The notes under the pieces are model-generated. The model was not told the DNA's origin. It saw only the letters and a program-made list of their open reading frames with translations, and ran no database searches. Positions 56,361 through 64,000 of a DNA stretch of 64,000 nt are shown piece by piece. The stretch lies in the NCBI GenBank assembly GCA_947500555.1, contig CANMSE010000001.1, forward strand, positions 620,001-684,000. The letters run 5' to 3'. Each line of letters starts with the position of its first letter. Position 1 is the first letter of the stretch. The stretch comes from an uncultured Fulvivirga sp. GTDB taxonomy: Bacteria; Bacteroidota; Bacteroidia; Cytophagales; Cyclobacteriaceae. A program made the position numbers and the translations under genes.

Positions 56361-56378
56361 AGCTAATTAGCTTAAGCT
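56361..56378. promoter_or_regulatory. Overlapping palindromes AGCT-AATT-AGCT-TA-AGCT
   Basis: A 12-bp perfect palindrome (56361-56372) overlaps a 10-bp perfect palindrome (56369-56378), giving three AGCT cores about 80 nt upstream of the receiver gene. Position suits an operator, but no regulator is known. Confidence 0.3.
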
Positions 56379-56410
56379 CTATTAATCAGCTTATTATAAT
56401 AATGAGCGAA

Positions 56411-56435
56411 AAAGATATTAGGTAAAAACACCTAA
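56411..56435 (-). terminator. Weak terminator candidate after the NarL-type regulator gene
   Basis: TTAGGT (56418-56423) and ACCTAA (56430-56435) form a 6-bp stem, loop 6 nt, followed on the minus strand by TATCTTTTT. It lies 28 nt past the stop at 56464. Confidence 0.4.
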
Positions 56436-56463
56436 CGAATTAATACAATTTAACTAATGTCAA

Positions 56464-57123
56464 CTACTTAATGAGGTCTGTTTCATAAGCGTATTTCACC
56501 ATTCCAACGGTATTTTTTGCTCCAATTTTTTCCATGATTCTTGCTCTGTGGTTTTGAATAGTTTTTTCACTAAGCGCCAACTTAGCTCCAATCTCTTTCA
56601 TGGTATATTCACGACAAACCAAGAGAAGAACTTCTTTTTCTCTGTCAGATAATGGTGCTGTATTGTTGAAAAGTGGACGTTGCATTTTTTTCTTGCGGAG
56701 ATCCATCGTTCCCTTTCTTAACGCTTCAACCACTAGTTCATTTTGATAAAAATCTTTCGTGATCACCGACTCAATCGCTTCCTTTACTTCTTCAGGTTCT
56801 GCGTTTTTTAATAAAAAAGCATGAGCACCTAACTCCATCAAATAGTAAATATGCTGTTGCGTATCATGCATGGATAAAATAATGATCTTGACATCTGGAT
56901 ATTTTGCCAAAATTTTCTCTGTAGCTTCGATACCATCAACCTTTGGCATTTCCAGGTCCATTAATATAGCCTGAGGCTCTTCTTCTGCAACTAAGTCTAG
57001 CACCTCTTGTCCATTTGCAGCTTCTTTTACCACTTTAACCTTCGGAAATGACTTAACTAATCGAGCCATCCCTTTTCTAAATAAGGTCTGATCGTCTGCG
57101 ATATATACTGTCCAATTAGCCAT
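56464..57123 (-). CDS. NarL/FixJ-family response regulator
   Basis: The 219-residue protein has a receiver domain with Asp10-Asp11 and phospho-acceptor Asp56 in ILMDLEMPKVDG, and Lys in AFLLKNAEP, so the site is intact. A LuxR-type HTH follows (LSDREKEVLLLVCREYTMKEIG, LSEKTIQNHRARIMEKIGA). Its ATG overlaps the kinase stop by one base (TAATG), so it is the natural partner of that kinase. Targets are not visible; the neighbouring operon at 56283 is the closest candidate. Confidence 0.93.
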   Translation of the reverse strand: MANWTVYIADDQTLFRKGMARLVKSFPKVKVVKEAANGQEVLDLVAEEEPQAILMDLEMPKVDGIEATEKILAKYPDVKIIILSMHDTQQHIYYLMELGAHAFLLKNAEPEEVKEAIESVITKDFYQNELVVEALRKGTMDLRKKKMQRPLFNNTAPLSDREKEVLLLVCREYTMKEIGAKLALSEKTIQNHRARIMEKIGAKNTVGMVKYAYETDLIK

Positions 57124-57914
57124 TAAAATTCAAATATGATAGAGATAGTGGTTCCTTTTCCTTCTTTACTTTCAAACTTCACTTCACCATTCAGCAAACT
57201 TACCCTGTTTTCAATATTATAGAGGCCTACTCCCTTCTTAATATCTTTTCTAGTTGCTTCAAGGTCAAATCCTTCGCCATTGTCACTAACGACTATTTGA
57301 AAGGAGTCATCAACTTTCACTACAACTTTCACTAATGAGGCTTCTGAATGCCTCAATGCATTATTAATTAATTCCTGAACAATTCGAAAAGTGAGTAGTT
57401 GCCGTTGAACATCTAAAGTATGATCTTTTGACTCAATCAGTTCGAACGTAACGTGTGTGTTTTGGTTAGACAGTTTTTCAGTTAATTCTTCCAATGCTTT
57501 TGCCAATCCAAATTGTTCTAACGAAGAAGGTAGTAGGTCCTTTGAGATTCTTCTGACTGTGTCTATTGTCTCATCAATCATATCCTTTGACTCACATACC
57601 ACTTCTTTGAGCTCCTCTTTTGGAATGGTTCCATTCGTAATCATTCCAAGATTTAATTTTGTAGCGGATAACATGGCTCCTACACCATCGTGCAGTTCTG
57701 ATGCAATTCGTTTACGCTCTTTTTCCTGAGATTCAATGGTTGATTGAAGAAGTTTTCGCTGGTAGTCAGTCTCAATTTTTTGGGTTTCCATTTTTTTCTG
57801 CAGCATTTTCTTTTGATAGAAGATGACAAAAAAGATAATAGAACCAGAAAGGAAGAACGTTACCATGGTTCCAAGAGAAATTAGGAGCAATAAATTATCA
57901 GACTCTAATTCCAT
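57123..57914 (-). CDS. HisKA_3-type sensor histidine kinase
   Basis: The 263-residue kinase has one N-terminal TM helix (LLISLGTMVTFFLSGSIIFFVIF), a coiled coil, the dimerisation/phosphoacceptor helix with His75 in RIASELHDGVGAML, and a HATPase_c domain (VQELINNALRHSEASLVKV, VSDNGEGFDL, GLYNIENRV). There is almost no extracellular part, so sensing is probably through a partner, most simply the polytopic protein encoded just upstream with a 17-bp overlap. Confidence 0.92.
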   Translation of the reverse strand: MELESDNLLLLISLGTMVTFFLSGSIIFFVIFYQKKMLQKKMETQKIETDYQRKLLQSTIESQEKERKRIASELHDGVGAMLSATKLNLGMITNGTIPKEELKEVVCESKDMIDETIDTVRRISKDLLPSSLEQFGLAKALEELTEKLSNQNTHVTFELIESKDHTLDVQRQLLTFRIVQELINNALRHSEASLVKVVVKVDDSFQIVVSDNGEGFDLEATRKDIKKGVGLYNIENRVSLLNGEVKFESKEGKGTTISIIFEF

Positions 57915-58578
57915 TTGGTTGTTTTGATTGTTTATAAAATGCTATTCCAAATAGCACATTTCTTAAGATCACAAATAGGTTTTGAAATGACCATGATACA
58001 TAGGATGCATTTCTATCAAATTCTTGTAAGTACCAATCAAAAGCTGCAATAAAAGTTATCCCAGAAAAGTACATAAGAACAGATGAGATAGTAAAAAATA
58101 AGGGATCATCAATAGGGTTTTCAATCTCCATCTTTCGCAAATAGTGTACCAAAGCCAAAATACTCATAAATATAAAAGTTAAGCAATTTAGTATTCTCAA
58201 GGGTGTAGAATCTATCATCTGCAACCCTGTATAAGGTACTTCCGGATAACACCATAAAAAGTAAAGGGCCGCAACTACTTGAATAGAAATAACCAGCCTT
58301 CTATTAATGCCAACTAGCCACTTAAAAAATTCGAAAAGGAGAAGAAATTCTATTAGCCGGTAGAAAAATGATATGTGAAGCTGATAAAAATACTGAGCTG
58401 TTATTTTGTAATACCATAATGCGAAATAATTAATTGCATCCGCAATTGACGAAATCAATGTCAAAACGAATATATACTTTAAATAGCCTTGATATGCATT
58501 CCATTTAGCCCCTAGAAAAAACGCAGAAAAAGATGTGGTAAGAGATACTCCTAATATTATATAATAATAATAGCCCAT
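57898..58578 (-). CDS. Seven-helix-type membrane protein, putative signal partner of the kinase
   Basis: The 226-residue protein is hydrophobic throughout, with about six to seven TM helices (YYYYIILGVSLTTSFSAFFL, YIFVLTLISSIADAINYFAL, RLVISIQVVAALYFLWCY, ILNCLTFIFMSILALVHYL, FFTISSVLMYFSGITFIAA and others). No enzyme motif. Start ATG (58576-58578) lies inside the right arm of a hairpin. It overlaps the kinase gene by 17 bp and follows the 111-residue gene by 42 nt. A receptor-like role is inferred. Confidence 0.75.
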   Translation of the reverse strand: MGYYYYIILGVSLTTSFSAFFLGAKWNAYQGYLKYIFVLTLISSIADAINYFALWYYKITAQYFYQLHISFFYRLIEFLLLFEFFKWLVGINRRLVISIQVVAALYFLWCYPEVPYTGLQMIDSTPLRILNCLTFIFMSILALVHYLRKMEIENPIDDPLFFTISSVLMYFSGITFIAAFDWYLQEFDRNASYVSWSFQNLFVILRNVLFGIAFYKQSKQPNGIRV

Positions 58579-58589
58579 AGAATGGGCTA
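58571..58589 (-). promoter_or_regulatory. Hairpin that contains the start codon of the membrane-protein gene
   Basis: TAGCCCAT (58571-58578) pairs with ATGGGCTA (58582-58589), loop AGA. On the minus strand the stem is followed by TTATTATTAT, terminator-like, while the right arm holds the ATG of the gene at 58578. It may end or dampen transcription after the 111-residue gene or mask the start. Confidence 0.5.
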
Positions 58590-58620
58590 TATTAAGTAAT
58601 CTATTAAAATAAATTCACAT

Positions 58621-58956
58621 TTAATTTGTCAATGGATCACTAGGTGGAGGACAATTTGTCGGGCAAGTAGCTCCATCATCCAATAAAGGTGCTCCGCCAT
58701 CTTTACCTTCATCTCCATAAATATTTGCTTCTTCTGCATCTGCTGCTACAAGAACAAGTTTATTATTGCCTTCATCATCAAGAGCAAAATAAACTCTTAT
58801 ACCCATAGCACCAGATTGATTTAGTAAATCCATGATATTGTCCTTACCATAAAAAATGCCTTTAACCTTTCCTTTGTTAGCTTCTCTCCAGTTACTGGTC
58901 CATTTTTTTGCAACATCCAATGTTATTGGTCTTCCTTCTTTTCCATTAAAAGCCAT
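58621..58956 (-). CDS. Small protein with conserved N-terminus and Cys-Pro tail
   Basis: The 111-residue protein has no signal peptide. It reads MAFNGKEGRPITLDVAKKWT, then a Lys/Gly-rich centre with IFYGKDNIMDLLNQSGAMG, RVYFALDDEGNNKLVLVAAD, and a tail TCPTNCPPPSDP. I believe proteins of this layout (an opening 'MAFNG.EG', an 'FYGK', 'GIR.Y...DD.G...LVLV..D' and a 'CP..C' ending) recur in Bacteroidota, but I know no name or function. It leads the operon of polytopic protein, kinase and regulator. Confidence 0.7.
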   Translation of the reverse strand: MAFNGKEGRPITLDVAKKWTSNWREANKGKVKGIFYGKDNIMDLLNQSGAMGIRVYFALDDEGNNKLVLVAADAEEANIYGDEGKDGGAPLLDDGATCPTNCPPPSDPLTN

Positions 58957-58983
58957 AGTCTATAAATTTTAGTGAATAATGTA

Positions 58984-59017
58984 TTGTTTAATTTAAACAA
59001 TTTCCAGATCGAGATCT
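58984..59017. promoter_or_regulatory. Two adjacent inverted repeats upstream of the 58956 operon
   Basis: TTGTTTAA-T-TTAAACAA (58984-59000) and AGATC-GA-GATCT (59006-59017) lie 27-61 nt from the start of the small protein gene, in a 193-nt divergent region shared with oxyR. Either could be an operator; no protein is assigned. Confidence 0.35.
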
Positions 59018-59149
59018 ATAAATTATACTAAAGATTGAGTCATTTTATTATTTTGATGATAAAAATACATTTAACTACTTAAAAATCAGCCTGTTATCGT
59101 TTTTTCAATTAAATAGAGAAAACTTATATCAATAGTCTAATTTAGCATT

Positions 59150-60082
59150 ATGACAATCATTCAGTTTGAGTATATAATCGCTGTTGACAATCACAGGCAT
59201 TTCGGAAAAGCGGCCGATGCATGTTTTGTCACACAGCCTACTTTGAGCATGCAAATTCAGAAGCTTGAAGACCAGCTCGGTGTTCTGGTGTTCGATCGTA
59301 GCAAACAACCCGTAGTTCCAACTGAAATAGGTAGACGAATTATAGCCCAAGCAAGAATTGTAGTAAGTGATGCCAAGAGACTTACTGAAATTGTGTCAGA
59401 AGAAAAAGGTGAAATTGCAGGTGAGCTGAGCATAGGAATAATTCCGACATTATCTCCTTATCTATTACCACTATTTATACATGGATTCATAGAAAAATAT
59501 CCCAATGTTAAAGTCAAGGTTCACGAACTTGTCACCGAAGAGGTAATTAAACGACTTAAAAATGAAACTCTTGATCTGGGAATAATTGTCACACCATTTA
59601 GTGATCCAGGACTCATTGAAAAACCATTATTCTATGAAGAATTCTATGCGTATATATCTCATCGTAGTGAGCTCTTTAAAAAGGAAGTTCTCCATGTTGA
59701 TGACATAACTGATGATGATATATGGCTATTAAATGAAGGGCATTGTTTTCGTGAACAAGTGCTAAATCTCTGTCAAACCTATAAAGAGAGGGACTCCCAG
59801 TTCAAATATGAAAGTGGATCTCTTGAGGCACTAAAGAAGATTGTAGATAAGCATGGCGGTATGACCTTATTGCCACAACTAGCGACATTTGATCTAAGTA
59901 AAAACGAAAAAAATAATCTAAGGCACTTTGTTGAGCCAAAGCCCATAAGAGAAGTAAGCATTGTCATGCATAGAAGCTATCTTAAACGAAAATTGGTCGA
60001 AGCGCTGCATAAAGAGATATTGGCTTCAATTCCCGATTACATTGACATCAAAAAAAATGGGAAGGTAATAAAATGGAAATAG
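59150..60082 (+). CDS. oxyR: LysR-type peroxide sensor OxyR
   Basis: The 310-residue regulator has an N-terminal winged HTH (QFEYIIAVDNHRHFGKAADA, TQPTLSMQIQKLEDQLGVL). The redox pair falls exactly at Cys199 and Cys208 (NEGHCFREQVLNLC), the same numbers as in E. coli OxyR, with His198 and Arg201 also conserved. That makes hydrogen-peroxide sensing a firm assignment. Its last 10 bases overlap the trans-sulfuration gene, and katG/ahpC-type targets are not in the window. Confidence 0.93.
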   Translation: MTIIQFEYIIAVDNHRHFGKAADACFVTQPTLSMQIQKLEDQLGVLVFDRSKQPVVPTEIGRRIIAQARIVVSDAKRLTEIVSEEKGEIAGELSIGIIPTLSPYLLPLFIHGFIEKYPNVKVKVHELVTEEVIKRLKNETLDLGIIVTPFSDPGLIEKPLFYEEFYAYISHRSELFKKEVLHVDDITDDDIWLLNEGHCFREQVLNLCQTYKERDSQFKYESGSLEALKKIVDKHGGMTLLPQLATFDLSKNEKNNLRHFVEPKPIREVSIVMHRSYLKRKLVEALHKEILASIPDYIDIKKNGKVIKWK

Positions 60083-61206
60083 AGAAATTAAATACTGCTA
60101 CGAAATGCGTCCATGGCTTAAGTGAAAACGTCTCCCAAGGAGTCAATACCCCCATTCATACTTCTACTGCCTATGATTATTTAAGTGATGATCCTTTAAA
60201 CTACCCTCGTTATTTCAATACAGTGAATCAAAAAGAGGTAGGTGAAAAAATAAGGTTGTTAGAGCACGGGGAATTTGGCCTTGTTTTTAGTTCAGGAATG
60301 GCCGCAATTACAACTTCTCTGTTAGCAGTTTTAAAAAAAGGTGATCATGCGATATTTCAAGGCGATATTTATGGAGGTACTCATTACGCCATTACTTCAG
60401 AGCTTAGTAAATTCGGAATTGAGTTTAGTTTCACCGATGATATAACTGTTCAATCATTCGAAAGGCTAATTCAAAAAAATACCCGGCTCATTTACATAGA
60501 GACTCCTTCCAATCCATTATTAAAGATAATAGACATAGCTTCTATAGCGGGGCTGTGCCAGTCAAGTAATATAATTTCAGTAATTGATAACACATTTGCT
60601 TCACCTATCAATCAGTTGCCACTGACACTTGGTATTGACATCGTTACGCACAGTGGCACAAAATATCTAGGTGGCCATAGCGATATTACGTGTGGTGCTG
60701 TGGTGACTTCAAAAGATTTAGGTGCAGAAGTTTATAAGACGGCAGTGAATTTAGGCGGTAGCCTCGATCCACAGACGTGCTACTTATTAGATCGAAGTCT
60801 TAAAACACTGGCTCTAAGGGTGAATGAACAAACAAAAAATGCCCATCAACTTGCGCGCTATCTGGCAGATCATGACAAAATTGATAACGTCTATTATCCA
60901 GGGTTGACATCTCATCCTAATCACGATATTGCTAAAAAGCAAATGACTGGATTTGGCGGCATGCTATCCTTTGAAGTAAAAGGTGATGCTGATGAATTTG
61001 TAAAAAAATTAAACCTGATAAAACCAGCTATAAGCCTTGGTGGAGTTGAAACTACCGTTTCTTCACCTGAAAGGACTTCGCATGCTAAGCTTACCGCTGA
61101 TCAAAGAGCACATGCTGGAATTAAACCGAATTTGTTAAGATTGTCAGTTGGTATTGAAGATGCCAACGATCTAATCACTGACTTAGAGAAAGCCCTGAGT
61201 ATTTAA
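60073..61206 (+). CDS. Trans-sulfuration PLP enzyme (cystathionine gamma-synthase/gamma-lyase/beta-lyase family)
   Basis: The 377-residue Cys/Met metabolism enzyme shows the PLP-phosphate site FSSGMAAI, YGGTHYA, IYIETPSNPLL, pyridine-contact IDNTFASP and Schiff-base Lys197 in HSGTKYLGGHSDITCGA. The C-terminus (SLGGVETTVSSP...HAGI) is intact. Synthase and lyase cannot be separated by eye. It overlaps oxyR by 10 bp, so both are read from one transcript. Confidence 0.9.
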   Translation: MEIEKLNTATKCVHGLSENVSQGVNTPIHTSTAYDYLSDDPLNYPRYFNTVNQKEVGEKIRLLEHGEFGLVFSSGMAAITTSLLAVLKKGDHAIFQGDIYGGTHYAITSELSKFGIEFSFTDDITVQSFERLIQKNTRLIYIETPSNPLLKIIDIASIAGLCQSSNIISVIDNTFASPINQLPLTLGIDIVTHSGTKYLGGHSDITCGAVVTSKDLGAEVYKTAVNLGGSLDPQTCYLLDRSLKTLALRVNEQTKNAHQLARYLADHDKIDNVYYPGLTSHPNHDIAKKQMTGFGGMLSFEVKGDADEFVKKLNLIKPAISLGGVETTVSSPERTSHAKLTADQRAHAGIKPNLLRLSVGIEDANDLITDLEKALSI

Positions 61207-61228
61207 TTGAAAAACATTATTCCTAACT

Positions 61229-63397
61229 ATGAGACTATTATCATTTCTTGCCCTTGCACTTTACAGCTTCAACAGTCTGGCTCAGAAGCAGATTACTATA
61301 GAAGATATATATGGTAAAGGAACCTTCTCAGAAAAGTCTGTAAGAGGAATTAACTGGATGAATGATGGGCGATATTATTCTGCACAAGATGGGAATGATA
61401 TTGTTAAGTATGACATTACAACCGGCCAAATAGTAGAAACCATTTTAGATGGAGATAAACTTAAGCCAAAAATAAATTTCTCCAGCTACTCCTTTAATGC
61501 AGATGAAAGTAAGATTCTTTTGTTAACTGACCGAAAGTCTGTCTACAGAAGGTCATATACTGCGGAGTTTTTTATCTATGATGTTGCCAGCAAAACGGCT
61601 AAAAAACTCTCCGAAGGAGGTAAACAAGCCTATGCTACGCTATCGCCAGATGGTAAAAAAGTTGCCTTTTTTAGGGATAATAATCTCTTTTATACTGATT
61701 TAGAAAGTGGTCAGGAAATTCAAATCACGAATGACGGAAAATTCAATTTCATCATCAATGGAAGTACTGACTGGGTGTATGAAGAAGAGCTTTCATTTAC
61801 CCGAGCGTTTGAATGGAGTGGTGACAGCGAGGCGCTTTTCTATCTGACTTTTGATGAGTCAAATGTGCGTGAATATAATATGCAAGTTTGGAATAAAGGC
61901 CAATTGTATCCTACAGACTATCGATTCAAATATCCCAAAGCTGGCGAGGACAACTCCAAAGTCACTGCTACAATCTATAAACTATCTGACAAAACCAAAA
62001 TTCCTGTAGATCTTGGATTGGATCAAGAGTATTATATCGCCAGGATAAAACAAACTCCTAACCCAAAGGTATTTTCCTTAATGAGGCTAAACAGGCTTCA
62101 AAATCAGCTGGATATTTTACATGTAAATACCATTGGAAGCGTTCAAAACATATTGTCTGAAAAAAATGAGCGATATATCGACATTGATTTTGTAGATGAA
62201 TTGACTTATCTCAATAATGGTAAACAGTTTATCCATGCTAGCGAAAGAAGTGGATTCAAACATTTGTATTTATACACGAATGAAGGAAAATTATTAAATC
62301 AAATTACGACTGGAGATTGGGAAGTAGCTTCGCTTGTAGGAATTGACCAATCTAAGAAAATCCCCACCATTTATTTTACCTCTACAGAAAACTCTCCCCT
62401 ACAGAGGCAATTTTACTCGGTAAGTGCTTCAGGAAAAGGCAAAAAATCTTTACGCACGGAAGAAGGATGGCACTCCATAAACATGGGAGGTGATTGTAAA
62501 TACTATATTGATAGTTACAGCAGTCCTGATCAACCTTTAAAAGTGAGTCTGTATAAAACTGCTAATAACCAACTTGTAAAAGTTCTGGAAGATAATAGCA
62601 AATTGGTAAATGCGCTCAAAGAATTCCAATTACCACGGAAGGAGTTTTTCACTTTTAAAACCGTTGACGGTACAGATTTGAATGGCTATATGCTTAAGCC
62701 TGTCAATTTTGAAAGCAGTAAAAAATATCCTGTCTTGATATTTCAGTACAGCGGTCCCGGTAGCCAGCAAGCTAAGTATAACTGGGGTGGCAGCAATTTT
62801 TACTGGCACCAGATGCTCGTACAAAAAGGCTATATCGTAGCGGTTATCGACCCAAGGGGAACTGGCGGTCGTGGTCAGGAATTTAAAAAGATGACCTATA
62901 AAGAGTTGGGCAAGTACGAAGCTAGAGACCATATAGCAGGAGCTAAGTATCTTGGCGGGCTGAATTATATAGACGCTAATAGAGTTGGCATTTGGGGCTG
63001 GAGTTATGGCGGGTATATGTCTTCACTAGCAATGTTTACGGGTAATGGGATCTTTAAAGCTGCTATTGCTGTAGCTCCAGTAACTAACTGGAGATTTTAC
63101 GACACTATTTACACAGAGCGATACATGGATACTCCTCAAAATAACCCTGATGGTTATGACAATAATTCACCAACAACACATTCACAGAAACTCGATGGGA
63201 ATTACCTGTTGATTCATGGCACTGGAGATGATAATGTTCATTTCCAAAATGCGGTAACACTCCAAAATAAACTCATAGCTGAAGGCAAGCAGTTTGATTC
63301 GTTCTATTATCCTGACAGGTCACATGGAATTTATGAATCAAATGCCAGACCGCACTTGTTTACTTATATGACTAACTGGGTATTAGAGAATCTTTAA
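61229..63397 (+). CDS. Dipeptidyl-peptidase IV (S9B)
   Basis: The 722-residue exported peptidase has a signal peptide (LLSFLALALYSFNSLAQ), an eight-bladed DPP4 N-terminal propeller (DWVYEEELSFTRAFEWSGDS holds the two Glu that bind the substrate N-terminus), and an alpha/beta-hydrolase domain with GWSYGGYMSS (Ser592), GTGDDNVHFQNA (Asp) and DRSHGIY (His). It releases X-Pro or X-Ala dipeptides in the periplasm. Third gene of the oxyR unit, 22 nt after the PLP enzyme. Confidence 0.94.
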   Translation: MRLLSFLALALYSFNSLAQKQITIEDIYGKGTFSEKSVRGINWMNDGRYYSAQDGNDIVKYDITTGQIVETILDGDKLKPKINFSSYSFNADESKILLLTDRKSVYRRSYTAEFFIYDVASKTAKKLSEGGKQAYATLSPDGKKVAFFRDNNLFYTDLESGQEIQITNDGKFNFIINGSTDWVYEEELSFTRAFEWSGDSEALFYLTFDESNVREYNMQVWNKGQLYPTDYRFKYPKAGEDNSKVTATIYKLSDKTKIPVDLGLDQEYYIARIKQTPNPKVFSLMRLNRLQNQLDILHVNTIGSVQNILSEKNERYIDIDFVDELTYLNNGKQFIHASERSGFKHLYLYTNEGKLLNQITTGDWEVASLVGIDQSKKIPTIYFTSTENSPLQRQFYSVSASGKGKKSLRTEEGWHSINMGGDCKYYIDSYSSPDQPLKVSLYKTANNQLVKVLEDNSKLVNALKEFQLPRKEFFTFKTVDGTDLNGYMLKPVNFESSKKYPVLIFQYSGPGSQQAKYNWGGSNFYWHQMLVQKGYIVAVIDPRGTGGRGQEFKKMTYKELGKYEARDHIAGAKYLGGLNYIDANRVGIWGWSYGGYMSSLAMFTGNGIFKAAIAVAPVTNWRFYDTIYTERYMDTPQNNPDGYDNNSPTTHSQKLDGNYLLIHGTGDDNVHFQNAVTLQNKLIAEGKQFDSFYYPDRSHGIYESNARPHLFTYMTNWVLENL

Positions 63398-63432
63398 GGG
63401 TGGAAAGTCCCCTTTGCTTAGATTAAGTAAAT

Positions 63433-63984
63433 TTGACCAAAGAAAGAAGCTTATATTTCATAGCTATCATTCCTCCAGAACCAATTTTTGAGGAGGTGTG
63501 GGCAATGAAAAAAGACTTTGAGAAAAGCTACAAAAGTAAAGCCGCTTTAAATTCACCTCCACATGTGACGCTACATATGCCTTTTAAAATCAGTCCCAAA
63601 AAAGAAGAGAATTTAGTCCATCTACTAAATAATGCGGCTGCAAAAGCAACTACTTTCGAATTAACGCTTGATGGTTTTGGTCATTTTGAAGAGAAAGTAG
63701 TATATCTAAAAGTTTCAAAGCCTGAGCCTCTTACATTAATGTACAAATCAATAGCTCGTCTAATGAAAAAAGAGTTCCAGGTTTTTAATTCGGATTATAA
63801 AAATAGGGGGTATAGTCCACATATAACAGTGGCATTTAGAAATCTTAACAAAGCTAATTTTAAGAGTGCCTGGTCAACCTACTGTATGAAAAAATATAAG
63901 CGGACCTTTATTCCTACACATCTCACCCTGTTGAAACATAATGGAAAAATATGGGATGTTTTCAAGCAGTTTCCGCTTAAATGA
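63433..63984 (+). CDS. 2'-5' RNA ligase/2H phosphoesterase family protein
   Basis: The 183-residue protein has the two HxT motifs of the 2H superfamily: PPHVTLHMP (His44, Thr46) and SPHITVAFRN (His130, Thr132). The start is a TTG (63433-63435): a stop lies two codons upstream and the family N-terminus (LYFIAIIPPEPI) begins directly after it. Members act as RNA 2',3'-cyclic phosphodiesterases or 2'-5' ligases. It follows the DPP4 gene by 35 nt. Confidence 0.85.
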   Translation: MTKERSLYFIAIIPPEPIFEEVWAMKKDFEKSYKSKAALNSPPHVTLHMPFKISPKKEENLVHLLNNAAAKATTFELTLDGFGHFEEKVVYLKVSKPEPLTLMYKSIARLMKKEFQVFNSDYKNRGYSPHITVAFRNLNKANFKSAWSTYCMKKYKRTFIPTHLTLLKHNGKIWDVFKQFPLK

Positions 63985-64000
63985 TCAATTCGAGAAGTTT

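Overview
The window looks like chromosome from a member of the Bacteroidota, most likely order Cytophagales; genus not determinable here. Signs of this are many signal peptides ending in Ala-X-Gln or Ser-Gln, TonB and two-component-propeller proteins, GIN-domain and DUF6503-like secreted proteins, few Shine-Dalgarno sequences, and several promoter candidates of the Bacteroidota form (TTTG, 18 to 22 nt, TAnnTTTG). No rRNA, tRNA, CRISPR array, IS element or prophage structure was seen. Coding density is high; the only gene-free stretch above 300 nt is 22819-23413.

1-10.3 kb: envelope and housekeeping genes. A cut-off OmpA/PD40 protein, a PlpD-like patatin-barrel, an M23 endopeptidase, an SDR protein, a DsbD-like thiol reductase and an M20 dipeptidase. 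10.3-18.5 kb: small secreted and cytosolic proteins, an AraC regulator, then a four-gene overlapping operon (propeller protein, lipoprotein, class-V PLP enzyme, PagL-like outer-membrane lipase). 18.5-32.2 kb: gdhA, uvrA, an ECF sigma gene with a tiny partner, nth, a GT4 glycosyltransferase, a periplasmic DsrE-like protein, a GIN-domain protein, an HtrA protease, Hsp20, a MORN-like lipoprotein and a second ECF sigma operon that ends in tonB. 32.2-38.2 kb: a zinc metalloprotease coupled to an AbiH-family defence gene, then a MacB/FtsX permease.

38.2-46.2 kb: a compact operon glgE - maltokinase - glgB - GH57/DUF3536, i.e. glycogen synthesis and turnover through maltose-1-phosphate, but without treS. 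After rluD comes the least familiar part. 47.7-56.3 kb is a run of ten minus-strand genes, nine of them nearly contiguous: degenerate receiver, CHAP-type amidase with PG-binding domain, multi-TM protein, lipoprotein, helical protein, patatin, M19-like dipeptidase, TM protein, HExxH peptidase and TM protein. It is preceded by a separate signalling operon (small Cys-tailed protein, polytopic membrane protein, HisKA_3 kinase, NarL-type regulator; 56.5-59.0 kb). I regard 47.7-59.0 kb as the best candidate for an undescribed envelope-acting system.

59.1-64 kb: a plus-strand operon of oxyR (both redox cysteines present), a trans-sulfuration enzyme, a dipeptidyl peptidase IV and a 2H phosphoesterase.
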